Numbered from the stretch's first letter, positions 16,124-25,498 are shown. The stretch is 64,000 bases of DNA from Clostridiaceae bacterium JG1575 (GCA_002838815.1 LQGW01000062.1:83523-147522), one strand, 5' to 3'. The notes: a model not told the origin generated them from the letters alone. Numbers and translations: made by a program.

Positions 16124-17275
16124 CTAGGCGTCGGCTGTGTCCGACCATGCGGCCAGACGTTCCGATTTGAATTCGTTAAACCGTCCTTGTTCAATAGCGA
16201 GGCGAATGTCTGCCATCAGATGATTGTAGAACCATAAATTGTGCAAAACACAAAGGCGCAGCGCCAGCATTTCCTTCGCTCGGAACAGATGGCGAAGATA
16301 CGCTCGACTGTAATTTTGGCAGGCGGGGCAACCGCAGCCAGGGTCGATGGGCCGCTCGTCTTTTTCAAAGCGCTTGTTGTGCAGATTTATTTTGCCATGA
16401 CTTGTGAAGACATGTCCGTGACGGCCGTTTCGAGCCGGCAAAACGCAGTCGAAGAAATCCACGCCCCGCGCCACCGCCTCCAAAATATTCTCCGGAAGCC
16501 CCACCCCCATGAGGTAGAGCGGCTTATTCTGGGGAAGCTCTGGGGAAACCGCTTCAATAATGCGGTACATCTGTTCATGGCTCTCTCCCACGGCCAAGCC
16601 CCCGATGGCGTAGCCGGGAAGATCCAGCGCCCGAATGGTCCGGGCATGATCTCGTCTTAAATCCTCAAAGACCCCGCCTTGATTGATGCCGAAAAGCAGT
16701 TGATCGGGGTTTAAGGTGCCGTCTTGGGCATTGAACTTCTCCAGCGCCTCAAGGCTTCGCAGGAGCCATCGGGTGGTGCGTTCCACCGAAGGCACCACAT
16801 ATTCGCGGGGTGCTGGGTTTTCAATGCATTCATCAAAAGCCATGGCAATGGTAGACCCAAGGTTGCTTTGAATTTTCATGGATTCTTCCGGCCCCATGAA
16901 AATCCGCCGACCGTCCACATGGCTTTGAAAGGTTACCCCCTCCTCTTTGATGCGCCGCATGGCGGCCAAAGAAAAGACTTGGAAGCCGCCCGAATCCGTC
17001 AAGATGGGTTCTTGCCAATTCATAAAGCGATGCAGGCCGCCCAGGGACCGGATCAATTCATCGCCGGGACGCACATGAAGATGATAGGTGTTGGAGAGTT
17101 GGACCTGGCAGCCGATGGCTTTTAGGTCCATGGTGTCCACGGCCCCTTTGATGGCCGCCTGAGTTCCTACATTCATAAAAACCGGTGTTTCAATGACGCC
17201 GTGGACGGTCTCAAGGCGCCCTCTTTTGGCGGCCCCGTCGGTCTGAAGAAGCGTATATTGGTGCTTTGCGTTCAT
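16124..17275 (-). CDS. tgt: tRNA-guanine(34) transglycosylase
   Basis: This 383-residue enzyme exchanges G34 of GUN-anticodon tRNAs for the queuosine precursor preQ1. Visible are the catalytic region LTDSGGFQVFSL (first Asp) and the GVGLPENILEAVARGVDFFDCVLP region with the nucleophile Asp. The zinc site is GCGCPACQNYSRAYLRHLF ... LHNLWFY (Cys-x-Cys-x2-Cys and His). ATG 17275 follows AAGGAGGGTGCC. It is 10 bases downstream of queA. The size is normal. It is the second queuosine gene in the ruvA-ruvB-queA-tgt unit. Confidence 0.98.
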   Translation of the reverse strand: MNAKHQYTLLQTDGAAKRGRLETVHGVIETPVFMNVGTQAAIKGAVDTMDLKAIGCQVQLSNTYHLHVRPGDELIRSLGGLHRFMNWQEPILTDSGGFQVFSLAAMRRIKEEGVTFQSHVDGRRIFMGPEESMKIQSNLGSTIAMAFDECIENPAPREYVVPSVERTTRWLLRSLEALEKFNAQDGTLNPDQLLFGINQGGVFEDLRRDHARTIRALDLPGYAIGGLAVGESHEQMYRIIEAVSPELPQNKPLYLMGVGLPENILEAVARGVDFFDCVLPARNGRHGHVFTSHGKINLHNKRFEKDERPIDPGCGCPACQNYSRAYLRHLFRAKEMLALRLCVLHNLWFYNHLMADIRLAIEQGRFNEFKSERLAAWSDTADA

Positions 17276-17285
17276 GGCACCCTCC

Positions 17286-18371
17286 TTATTGGTTCATTGG
17301 GTCCCTCGTTAAGAGGGCGTCCGTTCCGTCGGGCTTCGGGGTATGAATCAACATGGCATCCCCGAAGGAGAAAAAGCGATACCCTTCTTGAACGGCGGTG
17401 CGATAGGCTTCAAGAGTCGGCTCATATCCGTAAAAAGCCGCCACCAGCATGATTAGGGTTGATTCTGGGAGGTGGAAATTGGTCAAGAGCGCGTCCACCA
17501 CCCGAAAGGGCACCCCAGGATGGATAAAAATATCCGTCCATCCTGATGCCGCCGTGATGCGATCATGATCGCGTATAATGGTCTCCAAGGTTCTGGTGGT
17601 CGTTGTCCCAACGCTGATGATGCGACGCCCCTCTAAACGGGCCGTCTCAATAACCTTTGCAGCCTCGGCGTCCAACCGATACCATTCCGAATGCATCTTA
17701 TGCTCTTCAATATGCAAAGCCTTAACAGGACGAAAGGTCCCCAGGCCTACGTGTAGGGTTAAAAAGACCACGAGCACTCCCTGATCCCGAAGACGCTGCA
17801 AAAGCGCTGGGGTGAAGTGGAGCCCTGCCGTGGGGGCCGCGGCCGACCCTTCTTCTTGGGAATAGACGGTCTGATAGCGCTCCTTCTGCTCCAGATGCTC
17901 ATGAATGTAAGGAGGCAGGGGCATTTCTCCCAGACGGTCCAAAAGGGTCTCAAAAACCCCCTCATAGGAGAAGCGAACCAGGCGATTGCCATCGGGCTTC
18001 ACCGCGACAATGGTGGCCGTGAGGGCTCCATCGCCAAACAAAAAGCGGATCCCGGGGCGAGCGGATTTTCCAGGACGGGCAAGCGTCTCCCAAAGATCCT
18101 TTTCGAGGCGGTTTAAAAGGAGGAGTTCCACGGCACCTCCGGTATCCTCGCGGTGGCCCAGCAGGCGGGCGGGACGGACCCTCGTATCATTTAGTACAAG
18201 GACATCTCCAGGCGTCAAAAAATCGGGCAATTCCCGAAAGGTATGGTGCGAGAGCTCCTTGGTTTTTCGGTTGAGCACCATCAAGCGTGACGCATCCCTG
18301 GGGTCCATGGGGTGCTGGGCAATGCGCTCTGGTGGTAAATCGTAATAATAATCGCTGACATTCATGTACAT
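17286..18371 (-). CDS. queA: S-adenosylmethionine:tRNA ribosyltransferase-isomerase
   Basis: This 361-residue enzyme converts preQ1 in tRNA to epoxyqueuosine by transferring the ribosyl part of SAM. Recognisable blocks are YDLPPERIAQHP at the N-terminus, DVLVLNDTRVRPARL, GSAAAPTAGLHFT and LLTNFHLPESTLIMLV. The start is ATG 18371, where TTGGAGTG precedes at 6 bases. An in-frame ATG at 18428 would add 19 residues but has only a poor ribosome binding site. It lies between ruvB and tgt. Confidence 0.97.
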   Translation of the reverse strand: MYMNVSDYYYDLPPERIAQHPMDPRDASRLMVLNRKTKELSHHTFRELPDFLTPGDVLVLNDTRVRPARLLGHREDTGGAVELLLLNRLEKDLWETLARPGKSARPGIRFLFGDGALTATIVAVKPDGNRLVRFSYEGVFETLLDRLGEMPLPPYIHEHLEQKERYQTVYSQEEGSAAAPTAGLHFTPALLQRLRDQGVLVVFLTLHVGLGTFRPVKALHIEEHKMHSEWYRLDAEAAKVIETARLEGRRIISVGTTTTRTLETIIRDHDRITAASGWTDIFIHPGVPFRVVDALLTNFHLPESTLIMLVAAFYGYEPTLEAYRTAVQEGYRFFSFGDAMLIHTPKPDGTDALLTRDPMNQ

Positions 18372-18434
18372 ATTGTTCACTCCAATTGAAAGGGACCCAT
18401 CCATCTTAGGGGTCCCCCGAACATTCATCTTATC

Positions 18435-19436
18435 TTATTTTTCCGGTCTTTGCACGCCCAAGTGCTCATAGGCTCGATCGCTGGCCATGCGACCCCTTGG
18501 GGTGCGAAGCACAAAGCCTTCTTTGATGAGGTAGGGCTCATAGACATCGACGATGGTGTCCAAATCCTCCCCGATGAAAAACGAGAGGGTCTCCACCCCT
18601 ACCGGGCCGCCCCGAAACTGTTCCACCAAGGCCCGAAGGATTCCGTTGTCCACGCGGTCGAGCCCCTCTTCGTCCACATCCAGTAGCTTCAAGGCTCCTT
18701 GAGCCGCTTCCCGGGTGATGGCGTCATACTCCCGGACCATATAAAAATCTCGGACCCGACGCAAAAGGCGGTTGGCAATGCGCGGAGTGCCGCGGCTTCG
18801 CCGAGCAATTTCCAAAGCTCCCTCGTTATGAATGGGCGCATGCAAAATACCTGCGGAGCGAAGAACGATCTCTTGGAGCTCAGCAGCGGAATAGTATTCC
18901 ATCTGACAGACCACCCCGAAGCGGTCTCGCAAGGCGTTGGTCAACATTCCAGCCCGGGTGGTGGCTCCGATGAGGGTAAAGTGTTCCAAATCCAACCGGA
19001 TGGATTTGGCTTGAGCTCCCTTGCCAATGATGATGTCCAGGGCATAGTCCTCCATGGCCGGATACAAAACCTCCTCAACACTGGAGGATAAACGATGGAT
19101 CTCATCAATGAACAACACATCTTTGGCCGAGAGCGACGTTAGAATCGCCGCAAGATCCCCCGCCCGCTCAATGGCCGGACCCGAGGTGACGCGAAGGGTG
19201 CCGCCCATTTCTGTTGCGATGATGTTGGCGAGCGTTGTTTTGCCAAGGCCCGGCGGTCCATAAAGCAGCACGTGGTCCAAGGACTCATCGCGCATGCGGG
19301 CCGCTTCGATGAACACCGCCATGCGGTCCTTCACGCGTCCCTGGCCGATGTATTCGTTAAGCCTTTGGGGACGAAGCGATCCTTCGGATCCCACTTCTTC
19401 CTCCAAGCTCTCCTGCGTTAAAAAACGATCGCTCAT
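18435..19436 (-). CDS. ruvB: Holliday junction branch migration helicase RuvB
   Basis: This 333-residue AAA+ motor drives branch migration of Holliday junctions with RuvA. Walker A is GPPGLGKTT (about 60-68), Walker B is FIDEIHR, sensor 1 is IGATTRAG, and the C-terminal winged helix contains RTPRGRMAS. The length is typical. ATG 19436 follows GAGAGGAGAA. It is 25 bases downstream of ruvA and upstream of queA. Confidence 0.98.
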   Translation of the reverse strand: MSDRFLTQESLEEEVGSEGSLRPQRLNEYIGQGRVKDRMAVFIEAARMRDESLDHVLLYGPPGLGKTTLANIIATEMGGTLRVTSGPAIERAGDLAAILTSLSAKDVLFIDEIHRLSSSVEEVLYPAMEDYALDIIIGKGAQAKSIRLDLEHFTLIGATTRAGMLTNALRDRFGVVCQMEYYSAAELQEIVLRSAGILHAPIHNEGALEIARRSRGTPRIANRLLRRVRDFYMVREYDAITREAAQGALKLLDVDEEGLDRVDNGILRALVEQFRGGPVGVETLSFFIGEDLDTIVDVYEPYLIKEGFVLRTPRGRMASDRAYEHLGVQRPEK

Positions 19437-19461
19437 GGGGTTCTCCTCTCCTTTTCCCGAA

Positions 19462-20046
19462 TCAATTCATCAACGATTTCAGGGCTTCTTTCAGGGTCTT
19501 CTCCACCGATGCGTTGGGGTCAAGCCCCTTGAGCACCGGCTCGGCTTCCCGTTGCGTATAGCCCAACGCCAAGAGAGCCTCCAGCGCCAAGGAATGTCCT
19601 TCTTTGCCCGTAGCGGCGAGATCCGTTCCCTTGGCGAGCCCTTCCCTACTGAATTTATCCTTCAGTTCCAGAAGAATCCGCATGGCTGTCTTTTTCCCGA
19701 TGCCAGGTGCGCGCAACAAAAGATCCTGATCCTCTCCCGCCAAGGCGCTTTTTAGGTGGTCCGGGGTGGCAATGGACAATAAAGAGAGGGCGGATTTGGC
19801 CCCGACCCCATTGACCGTCAGCAGACGGTCAAAGAGTTCAAGTTCCGAACGATCCAAAAACCCGTAAAGCCCCACGAAATCCTCCCGGACGATCTGACGA
19901 AGATAAAGCTTTGCCATCTGCCCCATCTCCGGCATGCGGGCCATGGTATTGCCCGAGGTGTAAATCTTATACCCCAATCCCAGATGATCGATGACCACAT
20001 AATCTTTAAAAATCCCTTGAAACCGGCCTTCAATATATTCGTACAT
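19462..20046 (-). CDS. ruvA: Holliday junction branch migration complex subunit RuvA
   Basis: This 194-residue protein forms tetramers that bind the four-way junction and load RuvB. It has an N-terminal OB domain ([20 protein letters not shown]), two helix-hairpin-helix motifs ([16 protein letters not shown] and [16 protein letters not shown]), and a C-terminal domain that contacts RuvB. ATG 20046 follows GGAGAGCAGCC. ruvC is not adjacent, which is common in Clostridia. Confidence 0.97.
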   Translation of the reverse strand: MYEYIEGRFQGIFKDYVVIDHLGLGYKIYTSGNTMARMPEMGQMAKLYLRQIVREDFVGLYGFLDRSELELFDRLLTVNGVGAKSALSLLSIATPDHLKSALAGEDQDLLLRAPGIGKKTAMRILLELKDKFSREGLAKGTDLAATGKEGHSLALEALLALGYTQREAEPVLKGLDPNASVEKTLKEALKSLMN

Positions 20047-20178
20047 GGCTGCTCTCCTTCCCGCAATTCATCTATTACTATACCACCGAGTGCCTCGGCC
20101 TTCAAATATATGTTCTATTCTACGTTCTGTTCTTACGCTACAGCGCCGGGTCCTGCCGCTCAAGGGAGCGCCCCCACT

Positions 20179-20224
20179 AAAAAAACGCACCTCTTGCGTT
20201 GGGGAACGCAAAAAAAAGGTGCGT
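20179..20224 (-). terminator. Nested terminator after the 20.3-20.7 kb membrane gene
   Basis: The outer stem ACGCACCT/AGGTGCGT encloses a second hairpin (GCGTT, CCCC, AACGC). Read on the minus strand, a run of eight T sits between the two left arms, and a run of T follows the outer right arm. Two alternative U-rich structures are therefore possible. It separates this gene from ruvA. Confidence 0.8.
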
Positions 20225-20254
20225 CGTAGAGAGCCTTGGCCCATTGCCCATCGC

Positions 20255-20692
20255 TTAGGGTTTCGCTTCAGGCTCCACTGGTTCAAAGGACACATCCACG
20301 ACTTGATTGCGCGGACGCGAGGGTTCCATGACATCCGGGGCGGCGTCCTCCGTGGTGCTTTGATAGGGCACATCGAGCACCGAGTGCTGCACTTCAAAAA
20401 ATTCTTCTTGCCGAACGCTAACGGGTCCTTCCGCCAAATCCTCCGCACTGCGCGTCCCCTGGCTCTCTTCCCGGAACTTGCGATCCTCGGAATAGGCGCC
20501 TTGAGTTTGATTGACCTGAGGATTCTTTCGAAACGAACGCTCGAGTTTTTTATATCGGTAATAGCCCAAGGCGATGCGTACGGCAACGAGCCCTGCCACC
20601 ACCAGAAACAAAATCCCCAAATAAGGCAAGGCCCAAACAATCAACAGCAACACCAATATAAAAACAATGATTTGTGCAATCACGGACTCCAC
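20255..20692 (-). CDS. Small membrane protein of unknown function
   Basis: The protein has 145 residues. Two hydrophobic segments lie at about residues 5-20 and 25-42, followed by a basic stretch (YYRYKKLERSFRKNP). A long acidic, proline-containing tail is probably cytoplasmic and disordered. ATG 20692 follows AAAGGAGTGGAG. It is a single-gene unit between psuG and ruvA, with a terminator behind it. The family is not recognised, and the tail shows no catalytic motif. Confidence 0.75.
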   Translation of the reverse strand: MESVIAQIIVFILVLLLIVWALPYLGILFLVVAGLVAVRIALGYYRYKKLERSFRKNPQVNQTQGAYSEDRKFREESQGTRSAEDLAEGPVSVRQEEFFEVQHSVLDVPYQSTTEDAAPDVMEPSRPRNQVVDVSFEPVEPEAKP

Positions 20693-20804
20693 TCCTTTAT
20701 CCTTCGATGAAATTTCTCGAAGGTCTTTTCTCCATTATAACTTTTTGAACTGAGCTTAGTATGCCCTCAAGGGATTAAAATGGGGTGAAAACCTGCGAAA
20801 AGAA

Positions 20805-20851
20805 GATCAAACCCAGGCAAAAACGGGTGGGGTTTCTGCCTGGGTTTGATC
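20805..20851 (-). terminator. Terminator of the psuK-psuG operon
   Basis: A perfect 14-base-pair stem, GATCAAACCCAGGC with its complement, with a 19-base loop. On the minus strand it is followed by TTCTTTTCG. It begins 6 bases after the psuG stop codon. Confidence 0.88.
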
Positions 20852-20856
20852 CAGCA

Positions 20857-21780
20857 TCAGGCTTGAGATGCCAAGCTTTTGGCGATCTTCGAAGCCAGAC
20901 GAGCGTTGTTGTAGACGAGCTGAATGTTGGCATCGAGCGAAGCGCCCCCGGTCAGATCCTTGATTTTGGCCAAAAGATAGGGCGTGGACTCTTTGCCGTG
21001 AATCCCTTCCTCGTGGGCAGAGGCTAAGGCTTCTTCAATGGCCTTTTTCATCGGTTCCTCAGGCATGGCGTATTCCTCGGGAATGGGGTTGGTCACAAGG
21101 ACGCCTCCCTCAAGGCCCAGATCCCATTTGGTGCGGCAGACTGCGGCAATTTCCTCTGGAGAGTCCATGCGGTAATCCACTCGCAACCCCGAGGTTCTGG
21201 TGTAAAAGGCGGGCAGCTCCTCCGTCTGATAGCCCAAAACCGGAACTCCCTTGGTCTCCAAAACTTCCAAGGTCAGCGGCAGATCCAAAATGGCTTTGGC
21301 CCCGGCGCACACCACGCAAACGTTGGTCCGGGAGAGTTCTTCCAAATCCGCGGAAATATCAAAGGTTTCTGGAGCGCCCCGATGCACCCCGCCGATGCCG
21401 CCGGTGGCAAAAACGGAGAGGCCCGCGAGCTTTGCGCCGATCATCGTAGCGCCCACGGTGGTGCCTCCAGGCAAGCCCAACGCTAGGGCGACCGGCAAAT
21501 CTCTGCGGGAACATTTGATGACGTTCTTGGCCTTTGCGAAGGCTTCGACCTCTTGTCTTGAAAGTCCTATTTTGATCTTGCCCTCCAAGAGCGCAATGGT
21601 TGCTGGAACCGCGCCTTCTTGGCGAACGAGGTCCTCCACCGCCAGCGCCATTTCAACATTTTGTGGATAAGGCATGCCGTGAGAAATGATGGTGGATTCC
21701 AAGGCCACCACCGGCTTTCCTTGGGCCAAGGCCTCCTTAACATAGGGGGCTATATCGAGGTATTTTGCAAGTCCTTCCAT
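20857..21780 (-). CDS. psuG: Pseudouridine-5'-phosphate glycosidase
   Basis: This 307-residue enzyme splits pseudouridine 5'-phosphate into uracil and ribose 5-phosphate, the second step of pseudouridine breakdown. Typical blocks are VALESTIISHGMPYPQN, KIKIGLSRQE, GGTTVGATM, TGGIGGVHRGAPETFDISAD (split here) and LLAKIKDLTGGASLDANI. The size is normal for the family. Its start overlaps the end of psuK by 31 bases, so the pair is a two-gene operon with coupled translation. Confidence 0.97.
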   Translation of the reverse strand: MEGLAKYLDIAPYVKEALAQGKPVVALESTIISHGMPYPQNVEMALAVEDLVRQEGAVPATIALLEGKIKIGLSRQEVEAFAKAKNVIKCSRRDLPVALALGLPGGTTVGATMIGAKLAGLSVFATGGIGGVHRGAPETFDISADLEELSRTNVCVVCAGAKAILDLPLTLEVLETKGVPVLGYQTEELPAFYTRTSGLRVDYRMDSPEEIAAVCRTKWDLGLEGGVLVTNPIPEEYAMPEEPMKKAIEEALASAHEEGIHGKESTPYLLAKIKDLTGGASLDANIQLVYNNARLASKIAKSLASQA

Positions 21781-22871
21781 GTGATTTCATACTCCTTTTT
21801 AATTTCTTCGAGACGGCTGGGATTCATATCGCGATTGATGGTGTGTTCGGTGGAAAGAGTTAAGATGGCGGCGGCCATCCCGTTGAGTGCCCATAGCTTC
21901 GTGTCTTCAGTTTCCATGGCCGTCATCATAATGGCCGCCATAAAGGCATCCCCAGCTCCGTTGGCGTTCTTAATGGAACAAGGTTTCGCCTGAACAAACC
22001 CCATGCGTGAAGAATCCGCAACGAACACGCCCCGGTCCCCCAAGGTAATAAAGATGTGTTTGACGCCGCGCCGCAAAAAATATTTGGCGTTGGTGACGAG
22101 GCTTTCATCATCCGTCACTGGAATGCCAGAGAGGGCCTCCACTTCATGGACATTGGGTTTGATCGTATCAAAGCGATTGATGAAATGCTTCACCCGCCGG
22201 GCCTTGACCGAGGAGACCGGGTCTAAAAACATCCTCGTTTGCGGCAGGCGGTATAAAAGAAACGCCAGAGCTTCAGGGGAGAGGTTGGTGTCGAGCATCA
22301 TCAGGCTCGCTCCAGAGAGAACCCGCAACACCGACTCTGGGTAGGATTCATCCATCTGATCGTAGATCTCCATCTGGCTGATGGCCGAGCGCATTTCGCC
22401 CTTCTCATCTTGCACCGCTAAGTAGACGCCCGTGGGGTGCAGTCGCTCTCTTTGGATGTAGCTCGTATCCACCCCAGCTTCTTGCGTACGGGCCATCAGC
22501 ACATCCCCATTCACGTCTTCGCCCAAAAGGGTAAACAAGCGCACAGGAACACAAAGGCGTGCGAGGTTTTCAGCAACATTGCGTCCGACGCCCCCTGGAC
22601 TTTGCACGACGCGCCCAGGATTGGAATCCTCCCGCTGAAAGGCATGGTCGGGCATGCCAAAAATATCCATATTGGCGCCACCCACCACGGCGATATAATT
22701 GTCCTCACGGATCACATAGCCCTTGCCGGCGATGATGCCTTTTTTCATCATGTTGGTGATGTGCACCGCCACCGAGCTACGAGAGACGCCGAGGCGATCG
22801 GCCAGGTCCTGCTGGCAGATCATGGGTTCTTTTCGTAATATTTCGACGATTTGTTTTTCGCGCTTCGTCAT
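21750..22871 (-). CDS. psuK: Pseudouridine kinase (PfkB family) with N-terminal winged helix
   Basis: This is a 373-residue protein. Residues 1-60 form a MarR/DeoR-like helix-turn-helix (QQDLADRLGVSRSSVAVHITNM). Residues 62-365 form a PfkB sugar kinase with GGANMDIFG, GGVGRNVAENLARLC and the catalytic NANGAGDAFMAAI. Paired with psuG, it very likely phosphorylates pseudouridine. The fused DNA-binding domain is known in PfkB proteins of this type and suggests that it also regulates its own operon. ATG 22871 follows GAAGGGGATC. The promoter at 22980-23008 leaves a leader of about 100 bases. Confidence 0.92.
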   Translation of the reverse strand: MTKREKQIVEILRKEPMICQQDLADRLGVSRSSVAVHITNMMKKGIIAGKGYVIREDNYIAVVGGANMDIFGMPDHAFQREDSNPGRVVQSPGGVGRNVAENLARLCVPVRLFTLLGEDVNGDVLMARTQEAGVDTSYIQRERLHPTGVYLAVQDEKGEMRSAISQMEIYDQMDESYPESVLRVLSGASLMMLDTNLSPEALAFLLYRLPQTRMFLDPVSSVKARRVKHFINRFDTIKPNVHEVEALSGIPVTDDESLVTNAKYFLRRGVKHIFITLGDRGVFVADSSRMGFVQAKPCSIKNANGAGDAFMAAIMMTAMETEDTKLWALNGMAAAILTLSTEHTINRDMNPSRLEEIKKEYEITWKDLQNTSI

Positions 22872-22979
22872 CTTTTGATCCCCTTCTTTCTTGATTTCGC
22901 TCGAGAAAAGCTGGCGCGCCTAGACCCGCATTCTGCCGGGACTTTTCTCTTTTGAACGAGTGTTGCCTTAATGAACTTT

Positions 22980-23008
22980 ATTATACGTCAGGTTTTAAAA
23001 ATAAACAA
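22980..23008 (-). promoter_or_regulatory. Promoter of psuK-psuG
   Basis: On the minus strand, TTGTTT (23003-23008), 17 bases and TATAAT (22980-22985). The leader that follows can form a hairpin (GAGAAAAG with CTTTTCTC, enclosing CCCG/CGGG) shortly before the start codon. Confidence 0.7.
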
Positions 23009-23020
23009 TCGTCCAGAGAA

Positions 23021-23977
23021 TTAAGTTTTGTTTTGTTTTAAGGCATATTTTTCCACGCCGCCCAAGCCTTTTTTTGAAAGGGCCCCCTCTTGAGCAAAAA
23101 AAACACCCCACCGCTCCGAGTCCATTGGAGCGATGGGATGCTGGGCAATCTTATAGGAAGCGCGGATGCGGTCCAAAAGCGTTCTCGCCTCACCAAGGCG
23201 TAGGGAGAAGTCGGCCAGGTCCTCTTCCAAATGCTTGGGTGTTTCTGGGTCAATCGTGCCTTGAAAGCCCGCAGCGAGGCCCTTACTTTTGGCCAAAAGA
23301 CTCTGTACTGGCGCCAGGAGCTCCTCAAATTCCTCCGGGGGTTCCGAAAGCTTTGGGGCCAGGACGTTGAGCCTTTTTTGCCGGTCCGTTAAGGATCGAT
23401 AGGAATCTTCATTCCGCATCGCAGTCAGGGCTTTTTGATGAATGCTTCCAAGGAAGATCCGCCCCAGCCAACGCTTGGATTCTGCTTTTTTCAACACCCC
23501 CAAGGTGGCTTCAAAATCCCCCGCCTGAGCCGAACAAAGAAGAATAAATTCGTCGCACTGGTCCAGATAGGCCGCTTTTTTCTTGCGCTCTTCTTCTTTT
23601 TGAATTTTGGTGGCTTGCTGTTTTTTGTGTTCTACCCCCATGGCCTGTTTTTTCTTTTGGCTCTCTGCACTTTTCACAATCAACCAGGAAAGGGAGAGCA
23701 CCACAACCAGTGAGGACAACAAAAGGAGCTTTAGCCCCCACTGATTGCTCCGCAAAAGGGCTAGGCCTTTGGCCCAAGAGCCCGTGCGCCTCTCGTGCAC
23801 CGGACCAGGATCCGAAAGGGGCATGACCTCAGGAACGTCGTTATCGTAGGTGACCATTTCATAATCCGACGCTTCTTCCTCGAGCGGTTTCAAAGGGGGT
23901 TGAGGAAGTTTTTGACCGCACTGGCTGCAAAACTTCGCATCGTCTGAATGGGAATGACCGCAGACCGGACAGTTCAT
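23021..23977 (-). CDS. Zinc-ribbon membrane protein of unknown function
   Basis: This is a 318-residue protein. Residues 1-25 form a double-CxxC zinc ribbon (CPVCGHSHSDDAKFCSQCGQ). An acidic linker follows. One transmembrane helix at about 80-100 (LLLLSSLVVVLSLSWLIV) is followed by a Lys/Gln/Glu-rich coiled coil and a helical C-terminal domain of about 180 residues. Zinc ribbon plus one membrane span is a common layout in Bacillota proteins of unknown function. Its promoter-proximal neighbour yebC is 38 bases away. I do not recognise the C-terminal domain. Confidence 0.8.
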   Translation of the reverse strand: MNCPVCGHSHSDDAKFCSQCGQKLPQPPLKPLEEEASDYEMVTYDNDVPEVMPLSDPGPVHERRTGSWAKGLALLRSNQWGLKLLLLSSLVVVLSLSWLIVKSAESQKKKQAMGVEHKKQQATKIQKEEERKKKAAYLDQCDEFILLCSAQAGDFEATLGVLKKAESKRWLGRIFLGSIHQKALTAMRNEDSYRSLTDRQKRLNVLAPKLSEPPEEFEELLAPVQSLLAKSKGLAAGFQGTIDPETPKHLEEDLADFSLRLGEARTLLDRIRASYKIAQHPIAPMDSERWGVFFAQEGALSKKGLGGVEKYALKQNKT

Positions 23978-24015
23978 ATTGCTTCCTCCTTTCCGATCTC
24001 CTGTAAGGGAAGGAA

Positions 24016-24753
24016 TTACCCCTCAAACCCTTCAGGGAATTCCGTATTGTGGTAAATCTCGCTGATGTCGTCATCCTCTTCCAAAAGATCGATGAGCTTT
24101 TGGATTTTGGGCGCGGTTTCCAGATCCACAGCGCTGTAGAGGTTGGGGACCATGGCGATGGCGGATTCCGAGCACTCAAAGCCTGCGGCGGCCAAAGCCT
24201 CAGAGACGGCATTGTAATCCTCGGGCTCTGTAATAATCTCCACGGTTTCTTCATCGGTGATGATGTCTTGGGCTCCGGCTTCAATGGCCAAAAGCTCCAA
24301 TTGTTCCACATCCAGCTCTTCGCTGCGCTCGAGAATGATCTGACCCTTGCGGTTGAACATGAAGGTCACAGATCCCGTGGTTCCAAGATTCCCCCCCACC
24401 TTATCAAAGGCGTGACGTACGGTGGCGGCCGTGCGGTTCTTGTTGTCCGTTAAGGCTTCCACAATAAACGCGGGGCCGCCGGGGCCGTACCCCTCGTAGG
24501 TGATTTCCTCATAATTCATGCCCTCAAGCTCTCCTGCGGCCTTCTTGATGGCTCGGGTGATGTTGTCCATGGGCATATTGGCGGCCTTGGCCTTGGCCAC
24601 CACATCCTTTAATTTGCTGTTGGTGTCGATATTGGGATTATCCTTTGCGGCCACCATCAGCTCTTTGCCGATCTTGGTGAAGACCCGTGCGCGGGCCGCG
24701 TCGGTTTTGCCTTTTTTCTGCTGAATGTTGTGCCATTTTGAGTGTCCGGACAT
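24016..24753 (-). CDS. YebC/PmpR family protein
   Basis: This is a 245-residue protein starting MSGHSKWHNIQQKKGKTD, the hallmark of the family. TKIGKELMVAAKDNP and GYGPGGPAFIVEALTDN are also present. The ATG at 24753 follows TTAGGAGGAAAAAACGC. An upstream in-frame ATG at 24798 has no ribosome binding site. Members act as DNA-binding regulators, and some have been linked to translation of proline-rich stretches; this sequence alone does not tell which. The length is normal. Confidence 0.95.
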   Translation of the reverse strand: MSGHSKWHNIQQKKGKTDAARARVFTKIGKELMVAAKDNPNIDTNSKLKDVVAKAKAANMPMDNITRAIKKAAGELEGMNYEEITYEGYGPGGPAFIVEALTDNKNRTAATVRHAFDKVGGNLGTTGSVTFMFNRKGQIILERSEELDVEQLELLAIEAGAQDIITDEETVEIITEPEDYNAVSEALAAAGFECSESAIAMVPNLYSAVDLETAPKIQKLIDLLEEDDDISEIYHNTEFPEGFEG

Positions 24754-24859
24754 GCGTTTTTTCCTCCTAAAATATAAGGGAACGGCGAGTTCCCGCATCT
24801 GGTTTTCTTTGCGTCAAATAGTATATCAAAGGCCGCTCCCCTTTTCAATGAAAGGACTC

Positions 24860-25498
24860 CTACTCCAAGGGCTCCAAAAGCCCATCGGAGCGACGATAGA
24901 ACACGGCGGAGTGTTGCTTCTCCCAAATCAGTCGGCCCATGGCCGCGCTTTGGAGCTCCTCCATTCGTTCGGCCGCCTTGGTTTGCTCAATCCAAAGCGT
25001 GACGCGCACCTCATCGGAAAACGCCTCGTCCACCACCTGGCAGGTCGAAAGCAGCGGCCGAAGCTTCGCATGAATGTCGTAGGCAAGGCGTGCCGTCACT
25101 TCCACTGCGCAAGTGGTCTGCCAAAAAAGAGCCTGCGCCAGCGCCTCTTCGCCCGCCTTTTTGTAGGCACGGGACAATCCCCCAACGCCCAGCAAAATCC
25201 CGCCGAAGATGCGACTGACCATGAGGCAGACGTTTTTTAGCTCGCGTCCTTGCAAAAGGGAGAGCAGCGGCAATCCCCCAGTCCCTTGAGGTTCTCCATC
25301 GTCGGACATCCGTTCAATGACGGGGGTTCCATCGATGATGTAGGCAAAAACCGTATGGCGAGCACCCTTGTTTTCCTTCCGATAATCCGCGATCTTCGCT
25401 CGGGCCTCCTCTTCCGATCGAACGGGCAGAACGCGGCTTAAAAATACCGACTTTTTCTCCTCGTAGCGCCCATTTGCCGTCTCTCTTAGCGTTCTCAT
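24860..25498 (-). CDS. YigZ/IMPACT family protein
   Basis: This is a 212-residue UPF0029 protein. An N-terminal IMPACT domain contains KKSVFLSRVLPVRSEEEA, ARHTVFAYI, DDGEPQGTGGLPLL and FGGILLGVGGLSRAYKKAGEEAL. A DUF1949-type C-terminal domain follows. The ATG overlaps the stop codon of the nucleotidyltransferase gene (ATGA). It is the third gene of the hflX operon. The family's biochemical role is unclear; the eukaryotic relative IMPACT acts in translational control. Confidence 0.93.
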   Translation of the reverse strand: MRTLRETANGRYEEKKSVFLSRVLPVRSEEEARAKIADYRKENKGARHTVFAYIIDGTPVIERMSDDGEPQGTGGLPLLSLLQGRELKNVCLMVSRIFGGILLGVGGLSRAYKKAGEEALAQALFWQTTCAVEVTARLAYDIHAKLRPLLSTCQVVDEAFSDEVRVTLWIEQTKAAERMEELQSAAMGRLIWEKQHSAVFYRRSDGLLEPLE

